Shown: positions 54,401-61,751 of the stretch, piece by piece
Numbering within the stretch: position 1 is the first letter of the stretch
Layout: each line of letters begins with the position of its first letter
NCBI RefSeq assembly: GCF_022458865.1
Contig: NZ_JAJNMU010000024.1
Location: forward strand, 117,060 to 181,059
Length of the DNA stretch: 64,000 nt
Direction of reading: 5' to 3'
Source of the DNA: Paenibacillus periandrae
GTDB lineage: Bacteria; Bacillota; Bacilli; Paenibacillales; NBRC-103111
Notes under the pieces: model-generated
Databases searched by the model: none
What the model saw: only the letters and a program-made list of their open reading frames with translations
Told to the model about the DNA's origin: nothing
Translations under genes and position numbers: made by a program

Positions 54401-56475
54401 GGATAGTCACCGTCTGCTAAATCAACAGGTGCGGCAACAACTGATAATTTGAATTTAGCCAAGGCTTGCTGCAATGCGAGCAGTGCTGTTGCCGTCTGTG
54501 CTTGTGTACCATTTAAGTTGGACGCTTCAGAACCGGCCGTGTCAATGGCTGACTGTATAGCAGCCTTGGCCACTGCGGGATATTGGCCCGGCTCTGTGCC
54601 TGCTGCTGCTGTTTTATTAAAAGCGGAAGCAGCAGTTATAGCTTGCGATAGCGCACTATTATCCACATTGTTAAAGTTCAAACGAATACTATGGGTTTGA
54701 TCATAATTCTGTGCAGGCACCACTGTACGCACTTGGGCATCGATAAGTGCTGATAAATTGTCGACTTTAAATTTAACAATTTTCTTATTAGCTGCGGGAT
54801 CCGAGCTTACAGTAATCGCATCCACGAAACTACCGTTTTGCTTGATCTTGATTTCAGGAACCGATGCACTGTTATTTACCGTTAAGGATGCGTAAACCGA
54901 GCCATCCTCTTCCGTGGTCAGAGTCGCCGGCTTCGCCAAATAACTTTCCATAGCGGAGAAAGCATTGTTTGTTGCATGAACAGTTGAGTAATATATCGTG
55001 TGTACAGCTGTCAATTTGAAAGCATCAACCGCAGTTTGTAGTGCTTTTGCAGCCGCTGTTATTTGCGGCCTTTGAGCAGCTAGATTGTTTCCAACAATTT
55101 CTGCAAGACCGATTGCCTGCAGCAGCTTGGTCTTGGCACTTGCGGGATATTGCCCGATTCCAGTACCTACTACAGCTGAACTATTCAACTGCTTGGCAGC
55201 AGTAATGGAAGCATTTAAAGCCGTAAGCTGGTCGGCGTTGTAGCTGATGTAGACATTTTTAGTCACGGTACCTACCGTATATCTTATCCATGAGAAACCT
55301 TGCCACACATCATCGGTTACAGCCTGAACTCTGGAATTAATCTGATAAGTTCTATTCTGTGTATCGGAATTTTTACCTACAAAATTCCCTACTTGCGTGC
55401 TGCTTATTGTAGTGCCGAACAACCCTAATGCGTCAGGTACTGCTATTTTTACAGATGGCTCACTCGCAGGATTTACAAAAGTAATGTTGGAATAGGTTTT
55501 GAAATACGGAGCTACCTTCTCTTCCAACATTGTCGCTGTTTGTTTAAATTCATTGGAATAAACTGAACGAGTAGCTGTTGCACTAAGCGAGTCAAGAACT
55601 ATTATACCCGCTGTTGCAGCATGATATTGTGTACTATTTACTCTATCAATAGATAATTTCAGGGCATCGTATGCATCAGTTACATTTTTGGTTGTAGCGC
55701 TAATATCGTTTACAATATTCGTAGATCTTGTAATATTGCTATAAATGGTAGCGCCATTATCATTAGTACTCATGAATAGTTTGTCGTATTCTTTGTCGGA
55801 TACAACGTTTGTGCCCCCTTCCGTTGATCCAAACAATTTCGTAACTGCGACATCAAAAAGCGATTGGGCTTGTATAATCAATTGCTTCAAGCTTTCCTTG
55901 TCAACAACATCTCCGGTAGATGTCGTCTCCAGTTTGCTGATATCCAATTCCAATCCCACGTTGTACCAATAGTTATAGGTAGGATTTAAATTAAAAATAT
56001 TATCCTTGTCATCGATATGCATTAATATATCCTGTACTTTCCCGATATCCTCAACATCGACCTGTACAATGATATTGTTAGCATTACTGGCCTGCTTGGT
56101 TGTTACGGGTTGATAACCTTCTATACCAGTAACAACGGGTACTTTACCCGTCTCTTCTTTGATAACGGCCTTGTCCTTACCTGCAATACGCGAACCAAAG
56201 TACGCAAAGGCGGTGTAGTCCGTCTTCTTAATCTCATGCTGTAGCTTCGCCTTGCCATTACTCACAATCAATTTGCCTGTGTCCTTGATCATAAAGTAGT
56301 TAGCTGCCGAGGTTTCCGAAGTACCGTTCTTGACGTATCGGTAGGAAATCGGGTATTCACCATCAGCAACTGTAGTCGCAGCTTTAGCCACCGAAACGGG
56401 TCCTATATGTATTGTAGATAGTAATAATACGAAGGCAATCAGCATCGCCATTGTTTTCTTAAATAGTTTAGTCAA
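51445..56475 (-). CDS. giant multi-NEAT SLH haem-binding surface protein
   Basis: 1676 aa, TTG start at 56475 with AAGGAG 9 nt upstream. Signal peptide 1-33. NEAT-type domains at about 38-180, 492-602, 686-805, 891-1008, 1019-1138 (divergent), 1180-1293 and 1317-1472 (divergent). YxxxY is intact in numbers 1, 3, 4 and 6 (Y167/Y171, Y794/Y798, Y997/Y1001, Y1282/Y1286); number 2 has Y591/H595. Helical FIVAR-like spacers at 415-488, 606-678 and 810-882, each with GQYPA, separate them. A Gly/Thr-rich linker is at 1153-1173 and three SLH domains at 1501-1676. It probably captures haem and passes it inward. NEAT 3 and 4 are near-duplicates. Confidence 0.93.
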   Translation of the reverse strand: MTKLFKKTMAMLIAFVLLLSTIHIGPVSVAKAATTVADGEYPISYRYVKNGTSETSAANYFMIKDTGKLIVSNGKAKLQHEIKKTDYTAFAYFGSRIAGKDKAVIKEETGKVPVVTGIEGYQPVTTKQASNANNIIVQVDVEDIGKVQDILMHIDDKDNIFNLNPTYNYWYNVGLELDISKLETTSTGDVVDKESLKQLIIQAQSLFDVAVTKLFGSTEGGTNVVSDKEYDKLFMSTNDNGATIYSNITRSTNIVNDISATTKNVTDAYDALKLSIDRVNSTQYHAATAGIIVLDSLSATATRSVYSNEFKQTATMLEEKVAPYFKTYSNITFVNPASEPSVKIAVPDALGLFGTTISSTQVGNFVGKNSDTQNRTYQINSRVQAVTDDVWQGFSWIRYTVGTVTKNVYISYNADQLTALNASITAAKQLNSSAVVGTGIGQYPASAKTKLLQAIGLAEIVGNNLAAQRPQITAAAKALQTAVDAFKLTAVHTIYYSTVHATNNAFSAMESYLAKPATLTTEEDGSVYASLTVNNSASVPEIKIKQNGSFVDAITVSSDPAANKKIVKFKVDNLSALIDAQVRTVVPAQNYDQTHSIRLNFNNVDNSALSQAITAASAFNKTAAAGTEPGQYPAVAKAAIQSAIDTAGSEASNLNGTQAQTATALLALQQALAKFKLSVVAAPVDLADGDYPINFTIYKKGTNENSVMYDYVDKTSGKLTVAADKRYVSFVLKQSAEIKSFKTENAGILTETEIVRIDPVNNTRMIKFEVNKDLTKRLNGWVKIYWQVNPTFLYDNEYDVELGFSDAPAASALNSLIASVQAAHDAAIEGSAGGQYPAGSKSTLLSAIQQAKAVAANSTATQQQLNDAKTALQSAFDQFQALVINVSGILPDGDYQLSYKIYKKGTDEASVMYDYVDKNSGKLTVQGGKAIASFELKQSAEITSFKTKQNGTLTEAVVVSSDTAKNTRVVQFEVADLTKRLDGWVKIYWQVTPTFLYDHEYDVEIGITGITIDLAKPVKDGQYSFGFSATSDNPGAAPIGNYVENAGSLKVQNGKKTATFTLKSGVTAKKITQYNSDGTFKKEITPQYAAKQSGVVKVLANDITTSLQLEVDDLTAIYALTLAAADGTETTYKLQFSTVSPVSAITPDPVNPGTGGGGTGGTGGTGGTGGGGGAVSNPVLDGKYTVNYKILKYETDQRSVMQDYVITPGLLTVQGGKQYFSFTLKQSKEITSFKTDSGGSLTDATVISRDDVNNTRVVQFEVKDLSSKLKGWVKIDWVEMNYFHEYDVDIAFDKSSMTKVSADTVLGGAGAAVASLKDGEYDLDYKMLQYKNSLESKYSNVVSYPAKLVVKDDKKSVKLTITKHKLVEDLKVEEEQAVSNKSGTETTMQKVLQSTTVLSKDESADTRVVSFEPKDLTAPIHAQLSLVVPYTDEELQKHQDEVDKAQKAEEGYIPTLKKKVELADIDLVFDIEALGNKVSAQPDQAATNPNGGTLPASGSSFGDLENHWAKSSVERAISLGIVNGYEDGSFRPNGEISRAEFTVMLGRALKLEGGGTELNFADNNNIPVWAKPYLEQAVGVGIISSYEDRTFRADRKITRSEIAVMVARALKLPLDTNEAPTFADVRQIPDWALAPVAAAAKKGIINGRDNNLFAPQDQATRAEAVTLILAMLDHTK

Positions 56476-56599
56476 TTCATTACTCTCCTTAAAGTCGTTC
56501 TATATGGTTCTTGCTCTTACGGGCATAAATGCGAAAAAATCCAATTTTCAAAATGGATCGAAATTCAACGAAACTTAGTGTAACTGGATGGCATCATAA

Positions 56600-56637
56600 G
56601 TAAAGAACGGCTTCAATACTTGCAAGCCATTCTTTAC
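56600..56637. promoter_or_regulatory. intercistronic stem-loop between small NEAT-like and giant NEAT genes
   Basis: GTAAAGAA-C-GGCTT pairs with AAGCC-A-TTCTTTAC (13 bp, one mismatch, 10-nt loop). No T-run follows on the minus strand, so it is not a classical terminator. It could stabilise or process the upstream mRNA, giving much of the small secreted protein and less of the giant one. Confidence 0.6.
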
Positions 56638-56679
56638 CCCTTACATAGTTATAACTATTGATTAGCTAATGTATTAGTC

Positions 56680-57066
56680 TTACAACCATTGAATAAATAA
56701 ATCCAAATCTCCACTATGAGGTCCTGCATTAACTCCAAGCTTCACAGGCAGAGTCTCAGTGAAATCTGCAACCGTAAATGTGAACGAAATGACGCCAGAT
56801 ACTGATGTATCAGGAGTAATTGTTACATAACCAGAACCGCTATCTACCTTTAAGCCAGTAACAACAGAGCTGTCATAGGAGACTTTAACTGATGATCCGG
56901 TAATAACTGCATCCGATGTGAATGAATTAGCATGAGATGAAGGATTTCCGGATGAATCCAAAAATTGATAGTTGGAAGCAGCAGCGAAAGCAGGAACAGC
57001 CAGAGCGAACACCAGTACGAACAGAGCTAGCATCGATACAACGGATTTTTTCATGGATCTCATCAT
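56680..57066 (-). CDS. small secreted protein with divergent NEAT-like domain
   Basis: 128 aa. Signal peptide MKKSVVSMLALFVLVFALA to AFAA, leaving about 100 residues. The mature part follows the strand order of the NEAT domains nearby: SSHANSF at the haem-helix position, VTGLKVDSGSG like ITSFKTDSGGS, SFTFTVADFTETLPVKLGV like QFEVADLTKRLDGWVKIYW, and a short GDLDLFIQWL last strand. The YxxxY haem tyrosines are replaced (HSGDL). No wall anchor, so it should be released. The assignment rests on a by-eye alignment. First gene after a perfect Fur box; AAGGGAG precedes the ATG. Confidence 0.75.
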   Translation of the reverse strand: MMRSMKKSVVSMLALFVLVFALAVPAFAAASNYQFLDSSGNPSSHANSFTSDAVITGSSVKVSYDSSVVTGLKVDSGSGYVTITPDTSVSGVISFTFTVADFTETLPVKLGVNAGPHSGDLDLFIQWL

Positions 57067-57216
57067 TAGTAAACACTCCCTTAGATTATTTGGTTTAGTT
57101 TGTTATTTGCTACAAATGAACGACGGCAACTGTTATTCTTGCTTTCAAATGAATTTCCCTCTCCGATCCCCCTTTCCTGAATGCAATTATGGCTGCCACA
57201 GAAAAGTAAGTTTAAA

Positions 57217-57235
57217 GATAATGATAATCATTATC
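57217..57235. promoter_or_regulatory. Fur box, 19/19 match
   Basis: GATAATGATAATCATTATC, identical to the classical 19-bp Fur consensus, 151 bp upstream of the small NEAT-like gene. The rest of the 332-bp gap (57067-57398) holds the AT-rich promoter region on one side and, near 57267-57305, a weak GAGGT/ACCTC inverted repeat after the NPQTG gene. No other gene is seen there. Confidence 0.9.
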
Positions 57236-57398
57236 AACAATGATGTAAAAAAAAACTTCTGCGACTGAGGTACTTGATTACCGCGTTATAAGCAGGCACC
57301 TCTTTTACTGATTTCGTCGATAACGTGTACAGCGTCCATCGACATCCCAATTTTATACATAAATAAAATATTATGTCAAACATTATTTTTTTGTTAGT

Positions 57399-58172
57399 TT
57401 ACTTGCCGGATCTTTTGGTTTTTACTGTATACCCTAGGTATAAACCTGACAATAACAGCATTACGGTCAGCAAAGCAAGCGGAGCCGTATCTCCAGTCTG
57501 CGGATTTGCAGTTTTACTCGGAGAGGCTGTCGAGTTGCCAGCTTCTGCACTTTTATTGGACGATTCCTTCGTGGAAGCAGGGACTGCTGGTGATTTCGCT
57601 GCTGGTATCACTGTCTTGGATGGAGCGGTAGTGCTTGCGCCGGGTGCAGCTGCTGCAGGACTGTTTGGTGGAGAAGCGGCCGGAGCTTCCGCCTTGGGGG
57701 CTGCTGAACTATCCGCTGCTACACTTTTAATGCTTTTTTCATCAACCAAAAAACGAATCGTATAATCATGATCGTAATCGATGGATTCAACAGTGACATG
57801 AATTTTTGAAATAATCGGCTTTGACAAATCGGTTACTGGAAAACGGGTGACTCTCTTGTCTTCGGCACTGTCACTGCTAATGACTTTCGCATCTGTAAAG
57901 CTTGTATTATTTTGCACCTTAAACTGAGTTACCCATTTGCTGTGATTGATAGCAAGCTGCATCTCAATCTGACCATTTTTTACAAATACAGTCGCAGGCT
58001 TTTCAAAATAATCATTTGCCATTGAAGCAGAATCATTCTCTGCTTTGGTTACCGTGTAATTCAATGTGTACGTACCATCCGCCAATGCAGCCTCCGCTTT
58101 TGGCACACTAAATAACATCAACATACTGAGAACTGTAAAACATACCATTTGCAATCGCCAACTTGTTTTCAC
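57399..58172 (-). CDS. NEAT-domain protein with NPQTG sortase B signal (IsdC-like)
   Basis: 257 aa, GTG start at 58172 with AAGGAG upstream. Signal peptide ends near KAEAA. A single NEAT domain (about 31-150) has the haem helix SASMANDYF and YDHDYTIRF (YxxxY). A long Ala/Pro/Ser linker (155-220) leads to NPQTGD at 223-228, a hydrophobic helix and TKRSGK. This is the layout of IsdC: a wall-buried relay between surface haem receptors and the importer, attached by SrtB, whose gene is 9 kb away in the same region. A Fur-like box is just upstream. Confidence 0.92.
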   Translation of the reverse strand: MKTSWRLQMVCFTVLSMLMLFSVPKAEAALADGTYTLNYTVTKAENDSASMANDYFEKPATVFVKNGQIEMQLAINHSKWVTQFKVQNNTSFTDAKVISSDSAEDKRVTRFPVTDLSKPIISKIHVTVESIDYDHDYTIRFLVDEKSIKSVAADSSAAPKAEAPAASPPNSPAAAAPGASTTAPSKTVIPAAKSPAVPASTKESSNKSAEAGNSTASPSKTANPQTGDTAPLALLTVMLLLSGLYLGYTVKTKRSGK

Positions 58173-58243
58173 AATCTAATCTCCTTCTCAATAATAAAAC
58201 TTAATAAATACTCAATTTTGGCTGGTTGTAGATTCACTATAAT

Positions 58244-58262
58244 GATACCGATAATCATTATC
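58244..58262. promoter_or_regulatory. Fur box, 17/19, before the NPQTG NEAT gene
   Basis: GATACCGATAATCATTATC differs from the Fur consensus at two positions. It lies 72 bp upstream of the minus-strand NEAT gene, in the 394-bp divergent region 58173-58566 that also holds the second Fur box at 58471. I see no gene between them. Confidence 0.8.
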
Positions 58263-58470
58263 AATGTAAACACAAAAAAATAAACGAAATTCGGTTTACC
58301 AGATTTGTATGGATGGCATCAGCCCCCTTATGTACTCCTATGTTCACAATATGATACCAGTGGAAAAATAATACAAATTTGATGATAGCTTACTACGCTC
58401 TGCCTTGTCAATCCATGTCCACCAATATAAATTTGGAACAAATTGCCACAAAACGATTGACAACTATAGT

Positions 58471-58489
58471 GAGATTGATTATCATTCTC
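58471..58489. promoter_or_regulatory. Fur box, 16/19, before the plus-strand haem ABC operon
   Basis: GAGATTGATTATCATTCTC matches the Fur consensus (central A/T) at 16 of 19 positions. It lies 78 bp upstream of the lipoprotein gene at 58567, with TTGACAACTATAGT just before it as a likely promoter element. Confidence 0.8.
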
Positions 58490-58566
58490 CTTGTGAAGGG
58501 GTAACGCTACTCGTTTCCCATGATATCATTATTGCTCATGAAACTGAATAGGAGGACGCTTTTTTT

Positions 58567-59541
58567 ATGAAAAAACCTTTGCTGATGCTTATATTGGCCG
58601 CTTCTCTCATTGGACTAACGGCCTGTGCATCGGCTCCATCTGCGGGCCTCGGGTCTGCGGCAGGCGTAAGTGAAGGTTCTGCCCCATCAAAGGGGAGTGC
58701 CCTAACTATTAAAGATTTCGCCGACCGCAGCATTACCTTCCCCAGTGTGCCTCGGAATATCGTCGCTCTGGCAAACGGTGAAATGGATATCGTTTATGCG
58801 CTTGGGGGAACGCTGGTAGGACGTCCAACCGCAACAGTTCCTGTAACGCTGCAAGCGGCCCAAAGTGTAGAACAGGTTGGTTCCACGCACGGAATTGATT
58901 TGGAAAAGATCGCACTCCTGAGCCCCGATGTCGTACTCGGTAATCATCCTCTGAACACCAAGGATATACCAGGTGTGGAGGGCGTAGGCTCCAAAATGGT
59001 ACTGACCAGCGCTAATTCGATTGATGACATCAAAAAGCAAATCGGTTTGTTCGGTCAGCTGCTGCAGAAAGAAGACAAGGCCAAAGAGTTAACTCAAGCC
59101 ATCGATCAAAAATTGCAGGAGCTCAAAACCACTCCAAGTGCAGCTAAAACGCGGGTGCTTATGGTGTATGGGGCACCGGGCACCTATATGGCCGCTCTTA
59201 ACAATTCATTAAGTGGCGATATACTCGTATCTGCCGGTGGTGAAAATATTGCCGCAGACTACCCTAAGCTTGACAATTATCCCCAGTATGCGCAGATGAA
59301 TACCGAGAAAATCATAAAATCAAATCCGCAGTTGATTGTTATCATGACCCATGGAAGCCCGGAGAAAGTGAAGGATGGATTTATGAAAGAGATGCAGCAA
59401 AATGCAGCCTGGAGCAGTCTGGATGCCGTGAAAAACAACCATATTGAGATACTTCCCGCTGACCTGTTCGGCACGAATCCAGGTACCAAGGTTGTCAATG
59501 CACTCGATCTGATGAGCAAACGTCTGCAGGCTGCCAAGTGA
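58567..59541 (+). CDS. haem/iron ABC transporter substrate-binding lipoprotein
   Basis: 324 aa, TAGGAGG upstream. The lipobox LTAC follows LLMLILAASLIG. Class III SBP fold: ITFPSVPRNIVALANGEMDIVYALG, VEQVGSTHGIDLEKIALLSPD, VLMVYGAPGTYMAALNNSLSGD. It resembles the other lipoprotein at 50433 but is clearly diverged, so it may take a different haem or siderophore. First gene of a plus-strand operon with permease, ATPase and the haem monooxygenase, which favours haem. Confidence 0.88.
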   Translation: MKKPLLMLILAASLIGLTACASAPSAGLGSAAGVSEGSAPSKGSALTIKDFADRSITFPSVPRNIVALANGEMDIVYALGGTLVGRPTATVPVTLQAAQSVEQVGSTHGIDLEKIALLSPDVVLGNHPLNTKDIPGVEGVGSKMVLTSANSIDDIKKQIGLFGQLLQKEDKAKELTQAIDQKLQELKTTPSAAKTRVLMVYGAPGTYMAALNNSLSGDILVSAGGENIAADYPKLDNYPQYAQMNTEKIIKSNPQLIVIMTHGSPEKVKDGFMKEMQQNAAWSSLDAVKNNHIEILPADLFGTNPGTKVVNALDLMSKRLQAAK

Positions 59542-60542
59542 CAACGATGAATCAAAAGCAGAGAAGCTCCAGAAGAAAGCTGATCATCATTGTTATTCCT
59601 TTGCTTCTTGTCATTGTTTCCTTCTACGGTTTGACCTATGGTTCGGTACCCATATCGCTTCGGGACATTTGGTCGGTATTCACCAATGGCGGACAACCGA
59701 TCCATGAGAAAATTATCATGAATCTACGGCTGCCCCGTGTATTAATCGGGATTTTAACAGGTGCTTGTTTGGCAGTTTCCGGTGCTCTGCTGCAAGGTGT
59801 GATGAGAAATCCGTTGGCTGATCCGGGAATTATTGGGGTGTCCGCCGGTGGTGGTTTAGCAGCTGTTATTACCATGATTCTCTTGCCGCAGTTCGGCTAT
59901 TTGCTGCCGCCTCTCGCCTTTGCAGGCTCTTTTGCGACTGCACTGCTCATTTATGGTCTTGCCTGGGATAAAGGCTCGTCACCATTGAAAATCATTTTGG
60001 CCGGTGTTGCCATTAATGCGCTGCTTGGGGCTGTCATGAACGGCATCATGGTCTTTTACAGTGATCGCGTTCAGGCTGTTTTGCCTTGGCTGGCAGGAGG
60101 ATTAAGCGGACGAAGCTGGCATCATCTTGAATTTATGGCCCCTTATGCAATCATTGGGCTTGTGCTGTCGCTGCTCACCATCAAATCAGCCAATCTGCTT
60201 TTGCTGGGGGATGATTCTGCCAAGCTGCTCGGTATGAAGATTGAGATGCACAGAATTCTGCTTATCCTGTTGGCTGCTTTTTTAGCTGGCATTGCAGTCA
60301 GTGTTGCTGGTCTTATCGGTTTCGTTGGTCTTGTGGTTCCGCATGCCATCCGCCTGCTTACTGGAGAGGATTACCGTTATTTGCTGCCACTGTCGATGCT
60401 TGGAGGCGCCGTACTTGTTGTGTTGTCGGATACGATCGCCCGTTCATGGTTCGATCCTTTGGAGCTTCCAGTTGGTATACTGCTGGCCTGCTTGGGCGCC
60501 CCGTTCTTTTTATACTTGCTTAAGAAACGGAGAATCGTATAA
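59538..60542 (+). CDS. haem/iron ABC transporter permease (FecCD family)
   Basis: 334 aa, GTG start overlapping the lipoprotein stop (GTGA). About ten membrane helices; LPRVLIGILTGACLAVSGALLQ, NPLADPGIIGVSAGGG and VAGLIGFVGLVVPHAIRLLTG are family signatures. It forms the channel of the second haem/iron importer. Ends in TAATG, coupling it to the ATPase gene. Confidence 0.92.
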   Translation: MTTMNQKQRSSRRKLIIIVIPLLLVIVSFYGLTYGSVPISLRDIWSVFTNGGQPIHEKIIMNLRLPRVLIGILTGACLAVSGALLQGVMRNPLADPGIIGVSAGGGLAAVITMILLPQFGYLLPPLAFAGSFATALLIYGLAWDKGSSPLKIILAGVAINALLGAVMNGIMVFYSDRVQAVLPWLAGGLSGRSWHHLEFMAPYAIIGLVLSLLTIKSANLLLLGDDSAKLLGMKIEMHRILLILLAAFLAGIAVSVAGLIGFVGLVVPHAIRLLTGEDYRYLLPLSMLGGAVLVVLSDTIARSWFDPLELPVGILLACLGAPFFLYLLKKRRIV

Positions 60543-61339
60543 TGTCAGCAATCCTTACTGATCGAATCCAGCTCGATGTAGGCGCCTTTCAGCTGCAGCA
60601 TATCACTGTATCGATTCCGAAAGGAAACGTGACTGCCATTGTCGGGCCGAACGGCTCTGGCAAATCAACACTGCTCAAAATTATGACACGGCTAGTAGAA
60701 GCCGATGGCGGAACTGTGACAATCAACGGTAAGCTCACCCATACTTATAAATCGGCTGAAATGGCGCAAACCGTAGCCATGCTCACCCAGTCAAAAACTG
60801 GGTTGCCCGAGATGACGGTCAAGGAGCTTGTCGCTTACGGCAGAGCGCCCTACAAACGATTGTTTGATCGTATGACCGACGAGGACCACGGAATTGTGGA
60901 CTGGGCCATGCAAACAACGGGAACCAAAAAGCATGAGGACCGGATGTTCCATACTTTGTCTGGCGGTGAGCAGCAAAAAGCACGAATTGCAATGGCGTTA
61001 GCACAAAAAACGTCGATTATTTTGCTGGATGAGCCTACCACCTACCTGGATATTGCTCACCAGCTGGATTTGATGGAAATGCTGCAAACCATCAATCGCG
61101 AATACGGCATAACCATCGTCATGGTGCTTCACGACCTCCAGCAGGCAGCTCACTATTGTGACTACATAATCGCCATGAAAAATGGAAGGATCGCGGAAAC
61201 GGGCAAGCCGACTGAGATTATTTCATCGCATTTTTTGGAAAATATTTATAACGTTCAGGCGAAAGTCAGATTCGAAGACGACTATCCTGTCATTATCCCT
61301 TTAAAAACAATATCCAATAAAAACATTATCAAACTCTAG
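60542..61339 (+). CDS. haem/iron ABC transporter ATP-binding protein
   Basis: 265 aa. Walker A is GPNGSGKST, the signature HTLSGGEQQKARIAMALAQ and Walker B ILLDEPTTYLD, with the H-loop in MVLHDLQQA. Typical FecE/FhuC-like ATPase of iron-type importers. Its ATG overlaps the permease stop (TAATG). The monooxygenase gene follows after 11 bp. Confidence 0.92.
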   Translation: MSAILTDRIQLDVGAFQLQHITVSIPKGNVTAIVGPNGSGKSTLLKIMTRLVEADGGTVTINGKLTHTYKSAEMAQTVAMLTQSKTGLPEMTVKELVAYGRAPYKRLFDRMTDEDHGIVDWAMQTTGTKKHEDRMFHTLSGGEQQKARIAMALAQKTSIILLDEPTTYLDIAHQLDLMEMLQTINREYGITIVMVLHDLQQAAHYCDYIIAMKNGRIAETGKPTEIISSHFLENIYNVQAKVRFEDDYPVIIPLKTISNKNIIKL

Positions 61340-61350
61340 GAGGCTATAAT

Positions 61351-61674
61351 ATGATTATTATTACAAACACATCGCAAATCACTAAAGGTGAAGCCCACAA
61401 GCTGATCGAGCGTTTCGACAAGATTGGTAAAGTGGAGTACATGAGCGGCTTTTTGGGGTTGGAAGTTCTGTTGACCGAAAATACAAAGGAACACGACGAG
61501 GTTACGGTCGTTACCCGTTGGGAGAAAAAAGAGGATTTCCATGCCTGGACAAAAAGTGACGCCTTTAAAGAGTCGCATGCCCACGGAAGGGAAATTCCGG
61601 AATATATCGTCTCCAATAAAATTTCATTCTATGAAGTAAAAATCGTCAGACAGCCGATTGCAGCTGCTCAATAA
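61351..61674 (+). CDS. isdG: haem-degrading monooxygenase, IsdG/IsdI type
   Basis: 107 aa ferredoxin-like ABM-domain enzyme that opens haem and releases iron in the cytosol. The catalytic residues sit at the IsdI positions: Asn6 (IIITNT), Trp66 (EDFHAW) and His76 (AFKESH). The TRWEKKEDFHAW and HAHGREI blocks are family typical. Last gene of the plus-strand operon, with AGGAGG before the ATG, and followed by a terminator. It completes the path from haem capture to iron. Confidence 0.95.
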   Translation: MIIITNTSQITKGEAHKLIERFDKIGKVEYMSGFLGLEVLLTENTKEHDEVTVVTRWEKKEDFHAWTKSDAFKESHAHGREIPEYIVSNKISFYEVKIVRQPIAAAQ

Positions 61675-61704
61675 TAAGCAAAGTTTATCAAGTCATACAA
61701 CGTA

Positions 61705-61735
61705 GATCCTTTCCTGATCAGGAGAGGATCTTTTA
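61705..61735 (+). terminator. terminator of the haem ABC/isdG operon
   Basis: AGATCCT-TTCCT and AGGAGAGGATCT form a near-perfect stem (one mismatch) around GATC, followed by TTTATATTG, about 30 bp after the isdG stop. Confidence 0.85.
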
Positions 61736-61751
61736 TATTGTAAGAATATCT

